Of a stretch of DNA of 20,254 bases, positions 12,820 through 19,122 are shown piece after piece; the stretch's first letter is position 1, and each line of letters starts with the position of its first letter. The DNA is taken from NCBI GenBank assembly GCA_027366075.1, contig DAHXLI010000030.1, forward strand, positions 1-20,254, given 5' to 3'. The stretch is from Candidatus Parvarchaeota archaeon. GTDB lineage: Archaea > Nanobdellota > Nanobdellia > Parvarchaeales > Parvarchaeaceae. The position numbers and the translations under genes are program-made. Under the pieces are notes generated by a model. It saw only the letters and a list, made by a program, of their open reading frames with translations, had not been told where the DNA came from and did not search any database.

Positions 12820-13604
12820 TAAAGCAAGATCTGAAGAGCTTGGAAGAGAAGAGTATTTACATAATAAGAGAAGCTAAGCTAAAATTCAATAACGTAGCGG
12901 CGCTTTGGAGCATGGGAAAGGATTCCACAACAATGCTCGCTTTGACTAGGAAGGCGTTTCTAGGTAAAGTTCCGTTTCCAGTTATCCACATAGACAACAG
13001 CATAGATTTTCCAGAAACCTACAAATTTAGGCAGGATTTGGCAAAAAAATGGCACTTAAATCTTATAGTGGCCAGAAGTGAAATAAAACCAGACCTTGTC
13101 GGCTCTGCCTGCTGCGGTAAAAATAAACCTGAGACATTGAAAAAAGTCATGAAGGAGCACGGATTCGATGCGCTTATAGTCTCAATAAGGAGAGATGAAC
13201 ACGGGATAAGGAGTAAGGAGAGATACATGAGCCCTAGAGATAAGGAATTCCGATGGGACTTCAAGAACCAGCCAGCGGAGCTTTGGGACGATTATTCTTC
13301 AAAGCTAGACACTGCTGGGCATGTCAGAGTCCATCCGCTTTTGGATTGGAATGAAATCGATATCTGGAGATACATAAAACAAGAAAATATTCCGATGAAT
13401 CCCCTATATTTTTCCAGAAACGGTTATAGATACAGAAGCTTAGGGTGCACCCACTGTACTATACCGATAAAGTCTGGCGCAAAAAACGTGAGTGAAATAA
13501 TAAAGGAACTAGAGACCACAAAAACGGAAGAAAGATCTGGAAGAAGCATGGATAAAGAAAACGAATACGTTATGCAAAGACTTAGAGAATTTGGATATAT
13601 GTAG
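12816..13604 (+). CDS. cysD: CysD-like PP-loop ATP pyrophosphatase carrying APS-reductase-type cysteines
   Basis: 262 residues. Its closest visible likeness is sulfate adenylyltransferase subunit 2: S-I-Y-I-I-R-E-A near the start, W-S-M-G-K-D-S-T at 31-38 (PP-loop), V-P-F-P-V-I-H-I-D-N at 52-61, R-R-D-E-H-G-I-R-S-K-E-R at 125-136, F-K-N-Q-P-A-E-L-W-D at 149-158 and H-P-L-L-D-W-N-E-I-D-I-W-R-Y-I at 173-187. Unlike CysD it has S-A-C-C-G-K-N-K at 97-104 (Cys99, Cys100) and Y-R-S-L-G-C-T-H-C-T at 206-215 (Cys211, Cys214). This is the CC...CxxC set that holds the [4Fe-4S] cluster of assimilatory APS reductases. The C-terminal E-C-G-x-H catalytic motif of those reductases is absent. It may make APS with the CysN-like partner encoded 17 nt downstream, or act as a related sulfur-nucleotide enzyme. 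Confidence 0.82.
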   Translation: MIKQDLKSLEEKSIYIIREAKLKFNNVAALWSMGKDSTTMLALTRKAFLGKVPFPVIHIDNSIDFPETYKFRQDLAKKWHLNLIVARSEIKPDLVGSACCGKNKPETLKKVMKEHGFDALIVSIRRDEHGIRSKERYMSPRDKEFRWDFKNQPAELWDDYSSKLDTAGHVRVHPLLDWNEIDIWRYIKQENIPMNPLYFSRNGYRYRSLGCTHCTIPIKSGAKNVSEIIKELETTKTEERSGRSMDKENEYVMQRLREFGYM

Positions 13605-13621
13605 TAATTTGCGATAAAAAT

Positions 13622-14845
13622 ATGAAAGTCTACCCAATAACTTTATTAGGCCACAAAGACCACGGAAAGTCTACTCTCATCGGAAGTTTACTTATGCAAA
13701 CGGGCGCCGCTACACAAGCCAGAATAAAAGAAGCTGAGGAATACAGTAGAAGATTAAAAAAAGATTTTGAGCCAGCGTTCATATTAGACAGCTTCGCTGA
13801 AGAAAGAACCGGAGAAATGACTATAGACACTACGCGAGCGGAGATAGCCTACAAAGGGGCGGCTTTTGTACTGATAGACGTCCCTGGGCATGAAGAACTG
13901 ATAAAGAACATGATAAGTGGAGCAAGCTATGGCGAAACTGCAATCTTGCTTGTTTCTGCAAAAGAAGGAGAGGGCATACGGCCTCAGACGAAACGGCATC
14001 TTTACATCGCCAGAATGCTCGGCATAGATACACTTATAGTCGCGGTAAATAAAATGGATCTGATTCATTACGACAAGGAAAAGTTCGATGAAATAAGAAA
14101 CGGTTTATTGAAGTTCATAGAAAAGATTGGTTTTAAAGACAGCAAAGTCCACTTTGTACCGATCTCAGCCTATCGCGGGGAAAATCTTGTGAAAAATAGC
14201 AAAAATATTAAATGGTACGACAAAGGTTCGCTTCTAGACGTAATCTACAGCAGCATAAAAAAAGTGGAGAAGACTAATCACGGCCCATTAAGAATAATAG
14301 CGCAAGGCAGTATAGTCGGTGACGGTAAAAATGTGGTGGTGGGAAGAGTAATAAATGGAAGCATAAAAATCGGAGAGAAAGTGTGTTTTCTGCCGTCTTC
14401 GGTGGACGCCATAGTCAAAGACATGGTCGTAAAAGGTAAAAAAGTAAAAATGGCTTGGATTGGAGACAACGTTGCGATGACGTTCAAAAATAAAATAAAA
14501 GCTGAAGTGCGTGGATCTGTAATCTCTAGCTACGAAAACCGGCCGTCGCTCGAAGATGTTATAATTGCTAGGATATTCGTAGCTGGAAAATTTGGGAAGG
14601 GCTTGCAGATAAAATTCAATGGTGTCGATATAAAGTGCAAGGGGATTAAATTTTTGCGCAGAATAGACCCTACGACTGGCGAGAGCAGCGACGCAAAAGG
14701 TATAAAACTATTAGACGCAGCAGACGCAGAAGTAACTCTGATCAAGAAGATACCGATAGAAGATTATAATATGACAAAGGAACTTGGTAGATTCGTACTT
14801 TACAACGGAAACGAGTTCTCTGGGATCGGGATAATAGAAAAATAA
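13622..14845 (+). CDS. cysN: CysN/EF-1alpha-like translational-type GTPase
   Basis: 407 residues. G-H-K-D-H-G-K-S-T at 10-18 is the P-loop; E-E-R-T-G-E-M-T-I-D-T at 60-70 is the switch I region found in EF-1alpha and CysN; D-V-P-G-H-E at 86-91 is switch II; N-K-M-D at 143-146 and S-A-Y-R-G at 182-186 complete the GTP site. Two beta-barrel domains follow (G-P-L-R-I-I-A-Q-G-S-I onward). It is shorter than E. coli CysN (475). In CysDN, GTP hydrolysis drives formation of adenylyl sulfate by the CysD-like subunit. Position after the cysD-like gene is the main reason to prefer CysN over an orphan elongation-factor paralogue. No APS kinase or sulfotransferase is encoded nearby. Confidence 0.85.
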   Translation: MKVYPITLLGHKDHGKSTLIGSLLMQTGAATQARIKEAEEYSRRLKKDFEPAFILDSFAEERTGEMTIDTTRAEIAYKGAAFVLIDVPGHEELIKNMISGASYGETAILLVSAKEGEGIRPQTKRHLYIARMLGIDTLIVAVNKMDLIHYDKEKFDEIRNGLLKFIEKIGFKDSKVHFVPISAYRGENLVKNSKNIKWYDKGSLLDVIYSSIKKVEKTNHGPLRIIAQGSIVGDGKNVVVGRVINGSIKIGEKVCFLPSSVDAIVKDMVVKGKKVKMAWIGDNVAMTFKNKIKAEVRGSVISSYENRPSLEDVIIARIFVAGKFGKGLQIKFNGVDIKCKGIKFLRRIDPTTGESSDAKGIKLLDAADAEVTLIKKIPIEDYNMTKELGRFVLYNGNEFSGIGIIEK

Positions 14846-14857
14846 CTTACGGTTCTA

Positions 14858-16192
14858 TCAAACTTCGGGCATCTTGAAGCTTTCCTTTCCTTTGAATTCG
14901 GCTAGCTCCCGAAGAAGTTTTTTAACTATATCACGTCTATATTTTGGATCGATGCTTTTTCCATTTTCTAAGAACTCTTCTATCGTCCCGTCTGTACCAT
15001 TGACTGTAAGTTTGAATTTATCTTTGTAAACCGCTTTTCTTATTTTTTCGTATTTATTTTCCACATACGCTCTTCTGTCTTTGTAACCCCCAGGTAGTAT
15101 GGTCACGTCTCCATACGCTTCTGAAAAAGCCGTTTCCTTCGTGAGCGCGCCATCGTTCCCTCCTTCCATTACGCTTTTTATCAAGTTCGATATATTCACG
15201 AGGCTTTGATAACCCGATTTTTTAGGGAATTTCTTACTGTTCGGGTATTTTATCACCATGGGTATTCTGATGATTTCATCGTACAGATACGTGTTATGAT
15301 ACATATAGCCGTGCTCGTCGAAGGCTTGGCCGTGATCGGAGGTTATTATAAGCATTGTATCGTCGTATACTCCTCTCCGTTTTAAAGTATTGACAATCTC
15401 ACCCAATCGCGCGTCCAAATATTCTGCTTCTAAGACGTATTGTCTCTTTAGATATTTTGCCTTAGATTTTCTTATTTGACGTATTCCTGTAAAATCATCC
15501 CAGGTCTCCTTTGGTTTGTATCCAATGTATGGTTCGTGCATCTCTACAAAATTAATGAACTTGAAGAAATGTCGTCCCCATTTGCTATTAGCAAAAATGT
15601 CGTTTATCATGTGAGCACCTTTATCTAGGGGGTAATCAGAAACTTTCTCAAGCTGTCTTATCTTCATCCACGCTTTTGTATACCGATAAAGTTCGCTAAA
15701 TTTCCCGTGTTTCAAAAGCGCGGCGGCTATCGCACCTGGACTTGAACCTAGCTTTCTAGCTTCTGAAAATACTTCGCTTGCCCACTTTTCTTTCGCCTTT
15801 GGCGTAGAATCTAGGCTTACAAACGATTGAAATCCGATGTCAAATGCTGTGAACGGAGACACCATTACGTTTGTGGATATCCCATCGGTGCTATACCCAT
15901 TTTCTGAAAAGCGTTCTGCTAATCTTTTAGCTTTAAGTACACGATGATATCTAGTCAGTCCAAGTAGCTTTACCTTAGCCGTCTCGTGAACGCCATGCTC
16001 ACTCGGATATAGACCTGTAAACAGTGAAACGTGAGAAGGATAAGTCCATGGCGACGGCGCGATTGCGTTATCATATACCATTGCATCTTTTGCAAGCAGT
16101 CTAAGCGATGGAGTTCTTGCTTCGCCCCCATAAAGGCCCAGAACGTCTTTTCTCATCGTATCGCATACGATTAATACTACATTGGGTGCCAT
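14858..16192 (-). CDS. Sulfatase-like enzyme of the alkaline-phosphatase superfamily, Thr at the nucleophile position
   Basis: 444 residues, soluble. N-V-V-L-I-V-C-D-T-M-R-K-D at 4-16 provides the first metal Asp (Asp11). P-W-T-Y-P-S-H-V-S-L-F-T-G at 48-60 aligns with C/S-x-P-S-R-x-S-L-x-T-G of sulfatases; the nucleophile position is Thr50 and the Arg is His. It therefore lacks the formylglycine consensus and is more like Thr-nucleophile phosphotransferases/phosphodiesterases of the superfamily. E-M-H-E-P-Y at 217-222, T-S-D-H-G-Q at 284-289, D-E-H-G at 292-295 and Y-H-N-T-Y-L-Y-D-E at 298-306 supply further metal ligands. There is no membrane helix or signal peptide, so it would act inside the cell. 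It converges on cysN with a 12-nt gap and lies within the repeat-bracketed cassette, so it may handle a sulfo- or phospho-ester related to the operon. Confidence 0.85.
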   Translation of the reverse strand: MAPNVVLIVCDTMRKDVLGLYGGEARTPSLRLLAKDAMVYDNAIAPSPWTYPSHVSLFTGLYPSEHGVHETAKVKLLGLTRYHRVLKAKRLAERFSENGYSTDGISTNVMVSPFTAFDIGFQSFVSLDSTPKAKEKWASEVFSEARKLGSSPGAIAAALLKHGKFSELYRYTKAWMKIRQLEKVSDYPLDKGAHMINDIFANSKWGRHFFKFINFVEMHEPYIGYKPKETWDDFTGIRQIRKSKAKYLKRQYVLEAEYLDARLGEIVNTLKRRGVYDDTMLIITSDHGQAFDEHGYMYHNTYLYDEIIRIPMVIKYPNSKKFPKKSGYQSLVNISNLIKSVMEGGNDGALTKETAFSEAYGDVTILPGGYKDRRAYVENKYEKIRKAVYKDKFKLTVNGTDGTIEEFLENGKSIDPKYRRDIVKKLLRELAEFKGKESFKMPEV

Positions 16193-16214
16193 ATTGCCGT
16201 TTGATTATATGCTG

Positions 16215-16226
16215 TTTAATTATATC
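16215..16226 (-). promoter_or_regulatory. TATA-like box for the sulfatase-like gene
   Basis: Minus strand GATATAATTAAA, centred ~28 nt before ATG 16192; a second TATA-like block (TTTATATAG) lies a few bases further upstream. Confidence 0.5.
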
Positions 16227-16238
16227 TTCTATATAAAG

Positions 16239-16564
16239 CTAAGGTATAATCATCAAGAAACTTGACGCTGTAAAGAACCGGCTTGTGTAGATAGTATGAC
16301 TTAGCGAACTACCCCGAGCTTGAATAGTGCCTAAAGGGGCCTTTATTTTGTACGCTACTTCACCCTTTGTCAGGCCAGATTCTATAAGGTGCTTGGCTTC
16401 TGCTCTGGTTTCCGGGGGGAACTTCTTCTTACGCAATAGCCCCTAACCCACTTGCAGACAGTAAAATAAGAGAATCCTAGTTCGCTTGCTACGGCCCGTA
16501 TCATCTTGCCTTCGCTTACCATTTTTCTCGCTAAATCCTTGGTTTCCTGTGTGTACTTATTCAT
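16239..16564 (-). pseudogene. Frameshifted double helix-turn-helix protein, likely transposase remnant
   Basis: Frame 1 from ATG 16564 encodes M-N-K-Y-T-Q-E-T-K-D-L-A-R-K-M-V-S-E-G, then I-R-A-V-A-S-E-L-G-F-S-Y-F-T-V-C-K-W-V-R-G, a helix-turn-helix. Frame 2 encodes L-L-R-K-K-K-F-P-P-E-T-R-A-E-A-K-H-L-I-E-S-G-L, then G-E-V-A-Y-K-I-K-A-P-L-G-T-I-Q, a second unit with the same pattern. The frames meet at a run of four G (minus strand) at 16440-16443; one more G would join them as W-V-R-G-L-L-R-K-K-K. After G-T-I-Q the sequence loses coding character and stops at 16239. Tandem N-terminal helix-turn-helix units followed by nothing recognisable suggest the front end of an IS transposase whose catalytic part is lost. 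Confidence 0.6.
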
Positions 16565-16603
16565 AACAGACTTAAACTGGCGGTATTAAAAACGATATCG
16601 CAG

Positions 16604-16633
16604 ATTTGTCAAAATCCACTTTCGGAACTACTG
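16604..16633 (+). repeat. Right copy of the ~31-bp dispersed direct repeat
   Basis: Matches 12191-12221 in the same orientation, ending in GGAACTACTG. It lies 40 nt upstream of the start of the frameshifted helix-turn-helix gene, where a terminal repeat of an insertion sequence would be expected. The end runs into a perfect 6-bp hairpin (CTACTG/CAGTAG, 16628-16644) not present at the left copy. Confidence 0.6.
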
Positions 16634-16644
16634 CACTTCAGTAG
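16628..16644. repeat. Perfect 6-bp inverted repeat (hairpin)
   Basis: CTACTG, loop CACTT, CAGTAG. The spacer 16565-16692 holds this, the repeat copy and no gene that I can see. Confidence 0.5.
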
Positions 16645-16692
16645 ATGGACAAGTATTCCTTATTTAATGATTTAAGAGCACTCTATCCAGTT

Positions 16693-17043
16693 TCAAAGCC
16701 AAGGTAAAATTATTGGCGCTATTGCGCCTAGCCATATAATCAAGAATATGAATTGTGTTATAATCCAAATTGCATCAATTACATTTAGATCAAGGTGATA
16801 ATCTGATAGTATTCCATGTTCTTTTACAGATCTGTATGCCATATCGCCAGCGACATCAGCTATGTAGCCAAAAAACCAAAGAATTGAAAACAAAATTATG
16901 GTCTGAAATGCAAATGACTCTAGAGCCGCATTTGTTATAACAGAAGTCGTATTTACAAAGAAGCTACCAACAAGCAAAACTGCGCTTATGTAAAGAAGGT
17001 ATTTATACCAATTTGTTATCTTAAGCGGAATCGATGCATCCAT
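16693..17043 (-). CDS. Small three-helix membrane protein, unknown
   Basis: 116 residues from ATG 17043. Hydrophobic segments lie at ~13-31 (Y-K-Y-L-L-Y-I-S-A-V-L-L-V-G-S-F-F-V), ~43-63 (S-F-A-F-Q-T-I-I-L-F-S-I-L-W-F-F-G-Y-I-A) and ~88-115 (a long hydrophobic run ending I-I-L-P-W-L). The short loop between the second and third is charged (R-S-V-K-E-H-G, D-Y-H-L-D-L-N). No family recognised and no signal peptide separate from the first helix. The gene lies between the pseudogene and the insertion sequence and is AT-richer than the core genes. It has its own TATA-like box. It may be accessory. Confidence 0.65.
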   Translation of the reverse strand: MDASIPLKITNWYKYLLYISAVLLVGSFFVNTTSVITNAALESFAFQTIILFSILWFFGYIADVAGDMAYRSVKEHGILSDYHLDLNVIDAIWIITQFIFLIIWLGAIAPIILPWL

Positions 17044-17061
17044 TCTCGTAATAGAATTGGA

Positions 17062-17073
17062 TACTTTTTAAAC
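17062..17073 (-). promoter_or_regulatory. TATA-like box for the small membrane protein
   Basis: Minus strand GTTTAAAAAGTA, centred ~25 nt before ATG 17043, lying directly against the 3' end of the transposase gene. Confidence 0.45.
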
Positions 17074-17075
17074 AT

Positions 17076-18596
17076 TTATGGCGGTGGTTTCCATATGTTT
17101 AGCACGGAAGAGAAGAAATAAGTAGCTATTCCGTCCTTGCCTTTGAAGCCGTAAAGCTTCTCTAACAATAGGTTTACGAGTATCCAGAAATTGAACAAAA
17201 CGTTTGCGAACATGAAGTAAAAGTACTTGACTGCGTACCTTACGGATGTAGTGCGGCCGAGGAAGTTCTGTTTTATCTCCCTGAAGTTGCTTTCTATCTG
17301 CCACCTATATCTATAGAAGAAAGCGACGTATTTGGCTAGATTGTAGTCTTTGACCGTCATTTTTATGTTGGTTATCGTATAGATTAATTCTCCGCTGGCT
17401 TTTCTTGCCGCTATGCCAGTGAACTTGTCCAGGATGTTCGGCACTATGGTCACTTCGCTTTGCTGGTTCGATAGCCTTTTGAACGCATTCGTGCCGCTTT
17501 TCATCGGCATTATGAACTTAATGCCTAGCTGGTCTACTGCCTTCATGTCTTCGATAGAGTAAAATCCTCTGTCCATGAGCACCGTGCCCATGTTTACCTG
17601 CTCTTTGGCGAATTTCAGTAAGTCGATAAGAATGTCATGCATCTCGCCGTTGTTTAGTTTAGGTATAGCGCACAGAGCAAACCTTTGATTGTGCGTGACT
17701 ATCGCTATCTCTACGAACTTGAAAGCAAAACCCGTTCCATGACCTTGGTGATCCGCATTTACGATATTTGGAGTAGAATCGCGGTCACCGTAAAAGTAAA
17801 GGTCGGTGGCATCCACAGCGACGGTGACTTTCCTTCCGTCTATTATGCCTTTGCGTTTTGCCAGAAGTACCTGGCGTTTCATTTCCGCCAAGAATAATGG
17901 CTTTAGGTCATCGTAAGAGTGTCTGTTTATCGCCCTCAGGATTGTTTTGGCAGAAGGGCCCGATTTGTGTTCGTAACGATATTTGAAAGCTCCGCCTTCG
18001 GCGAACTTGTGACTTGTCGCTACGGAAATCAGGACGTTCAGGAGGTCGTTGTTGGAATACTTGCCGTTCCAGTGTTTTGCACCCAGTTTGAACAGCCTGT
18101 TCAGATCTTGTCTTGCCAGGTTTACTACCTCTTCTAATTTTTCCTTGCGAATATTAAATTTGGTCTTTGGGGAGGCTTCCTCTTTTTTGACTTTTGCCAA
18201 CTTTTCGTTGTCCAAAACCATAGGATATTTGTCTAAACGTTTGGATACTTTATTTACTACTAAATCTATAGTTTCTTTTTGTTCGCTTTTAAGCCTGCGT
18301 ACGAAGTTGGACAAGTCCTGGTGTGTCGGCACTTTCTCATCAAAGCCGAGATTACACTTATCTTCTAAATTTAATATAATCTGCGCTCTTAGTTTTCTGT
18401 AAGATTTTATCTTTTTAATGCGCATGAAGGAGATTGCTTTTAGCATCGAATCTACAGAATACGTTCGCTTTGGACTTGCCGTAGAACCTATCTCAAGGTC
18501 TTTGAGAATAAGAGGGATATTATCTATTCCATCGACTAATTGTCTGCGTATTTCTTTTGTTATTTTCGCTTTGTCGCATTTTTGCGTAGCTTTCAT
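17076..18596 (-). CDS. IS4-type DDE transposase (ISH3-like), apparently intact
   Basis: 506 residues. The catalytic triad is visible: V-A-V-D-A-T-D-L at 259-266 (Asp262), V-L-M-D-R-G-F-Y-S at 339-347 (Asp342) and Y-R-Y-R-W-Q-I-E at 428-435 (Glu435). Y428-x2-R431-x3-E435-x6-K442 is the Y-R-E-K signature of the IS4 group, and D-R-G-F-Y/F is its usual second-Asp context. The N-terminal ~180 residues are lysine-rich and helical (T-Y-S-V-D-S-M-L-K-A-I-S-F, T-H-Q-D-L-S-N-F-V-R-R-L), probably the DNA-binding part, and make the protein longer than a typical ISH3 transposase (~390). The frame has no stop or shift, so the element may be active. The start ATG 18596 overlaps one copy of TAGTATATT. Confidence 0.9.
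   Translation of the reverse strand: MKATQKCDKAKITKEIRRQLVDGIDNIPLILKDLEIGSTASPKRTYSVDSMLKAISFMRIKKIKSYRKLRAQIILNLEDKCNLGFDEKVPTHQDLSNFVRRLKSEQKETIDLVVNKVSKRLDKYPMVLDNEKLAKVKKEEASPKTKFNIRKEKLEEVVNLARQDLNRLFKLGAKHWNGKYSNNDLLNVLISVATSHKFAEGGAFKYRYEHKSGPSAKTILRAINRHSYDDLKPLFLAEMKRQVLLAKRKGIIDGRKVTVAVDATDLYFYGDRDSTPNIVNADHQGHGTGFAFKFVEIAIVTHNQRFALCAIPKLNNGEMHDILIDLLKFAKEQVNMGTVLMDRGFYSIEDMKAVDQLGIKFIMPMKSGTNAFKRLSNQQSEVTIVPNILDKFTGIAARKASGELIYTITNIKMTVKDYNLAKYVAFFYRYRWQIESNFREIKQNFLGRTTSVRYAVKYFYFMFANVLFNFWILVNLLLEKLYGFKGKDGIATYFFSSVLNIWKPPP
17076..18596 (-). mobile_element. Insertion sequence of the IS4 group, ends not resolved
   Basis: The minimum extent is the transposase gene. I looked for matching terminal inverted repeats between 17044-17075 and 18597-18670 and found none convincing; the left spacer is only 32 nt and already holds the promoter of the neighbouring gene. 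The element could end right at the gene or have diverged ends. Confidence 0.6.
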
Positions 18597-18610
18597 AGTA
18601 TATTCTCTAT

Positions 18611-18670
18611 TAGTATATTATTAGTTAAGTAGGATAAGTATAAATACTTTACTTATTTAGTAATATACTA
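18611..18670. promoter_or_regulatory. 60-bp quasi-palindrome with two divergent promoters
   Basis: Arms 18611-18631 and 18650-18670 match as inverted repeats at 18 of 21 positions. TAGTATATT occurs at 18596-18604 and 18611-18619 and inverted as AATATACTA at 18662-18670. GTATAAATAC (~18638-18647) is ~27 nt before the zinc-ribbon ATG, and the left arm (18608-18624) is placed to serve the transposase on the other strand. A dimeric repressor binding here would control both genes. I see no regulator for it in the window except possibly the zinc ribbon itself. Confidence 0.55.
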
Positions 18671-18822
18671 TGTCGGAGATAACATTGAATGTTAAGGGCT
18701 ACCAATGCGAGCGTTGTGGCCACAAATGGGTGCCAAGGAATAAAGACTATCCGACAGTTTGCCCTAAATGCAAAAGTCCGTACTGGAATCGTTCAAAGCA
18801 AAAAAGGGAAGAAAAGACTTAA
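18670..18822 (+). CDS. Small zinc-ribbon protein (50 residues)
   Basis: ATG 18670 to TAA 18822. Y-Q-C-E-R-C-G-H-K-W-V-P-R at 11-23 and V-C-P-K-C-K-S-P-Y-W-N-R at 30-41 give two CxxC knuckles 15 residues apart, a classic rubredoxin-type zinc ribbon, followed by a basic tail (S-K-Q-K-R-E-E-K). Eight residues of strand (E-I-T-L-N-V-K-G) precede the first knuckle. Similar tiny zinc ribbons are common in archaea and usually bind nucleic acid or protein. The ATG is the last base of the palindrome, so its expression is tied to that site. It could regulate itself and the transposase (inference). Confidence 0.8.
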   Translation: MSEITLNVKGYQCERCGHKWVPRNKDYPTVCPKCKSPYWNRSKQKREEKT

Positions 18823-18847
18823 ATAGGTTTAAATATCATAGAATAAT

Positions 18848-18860
18848 AATATTAATATAG
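18848..18860 (+). promoter_or_regulatory. TATA-like box for the 79/226-residue gene pair
   Basis: AATATTAATATAG, centred ~29 nt before ATG 18883. Confidence 0.5.
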
Positions 18861-18882
18861 ACAGAAAATAGTCCCGATTAAA

Positions 18883-19122
18883 ATGGAAATCGTTTCTTTG
18901 AAGAATGTGAATAAGGAAAGTAAAATCGCCCTGCTCGAGAAGCTTGGTTACAACTCAGATGGTAAATACGTCTTGGAAAATGGCAAAAAAAAGTTAGACG
19001 AGTATACTCAAAAAGAAATTACTTTAGAAAACATGGCTATTTTACCAGGCAGTGTAATTGTTCTTAATGAGGCAAGCGGTAGCGTTTTAAAGTATTTAGA
19101 AGAGCATGAAGATGACTTCTGA
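18883..19122 (+). CDS. Unknown 79-residue acidic protein, first of a coupled pair
   Basis: The layout is an N-terminal strand and helix (M-E-I-V-S-L-K-N-V-N-K-E-S-K-I-A-L-L-E-K-L-G-Y), a G-K-Y-V-L-E-N-G-K-K-K-L hairpin, then I-L-P-G-S-V-I-V-L-N-E-A-S-G-S-V-L and an acidic end (E-E-H-E-D-D-F). No cysteine, membrane or known nucleic-acid-binding motif. Its 3' end overlaps the next gene by 17 nt (or 11 nt from the second ATG), so the two are translated together. A small acidic upstream partner before a larger basic protein is the usual order for toxin-antitoxin pairs, but I see no family match for that. Confidence 0.65.
   Translation: MEIVSLKNVNKESKIALLEKLGYNSDGKYVLENGKKKLDEYTQKEITLENMAILPGSVIVLNEASGSVLKYLEEHEDDF

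Noticed and set aside
12816..14845. DNA phosphorothioation (Dnd/Ssp) system
   Set aside because: The PP-loop protein matches CysD motifs rather than DndC, its partner is a CysN-like GTPase, and no DndA/B/D/E-like gene is present.
14858..16192. Classical formylglycine sulfatase
   Set aside because: The C/S-x-P-x-R motif is absent; Thr-Tyr-Pro-Ser-His occupies its place.
17044..18670. Terminal inverted repeats for the insertion sequence
   Set aside because: The two flanks compared inward share only AT-rich runs; nothing long enough to claim.
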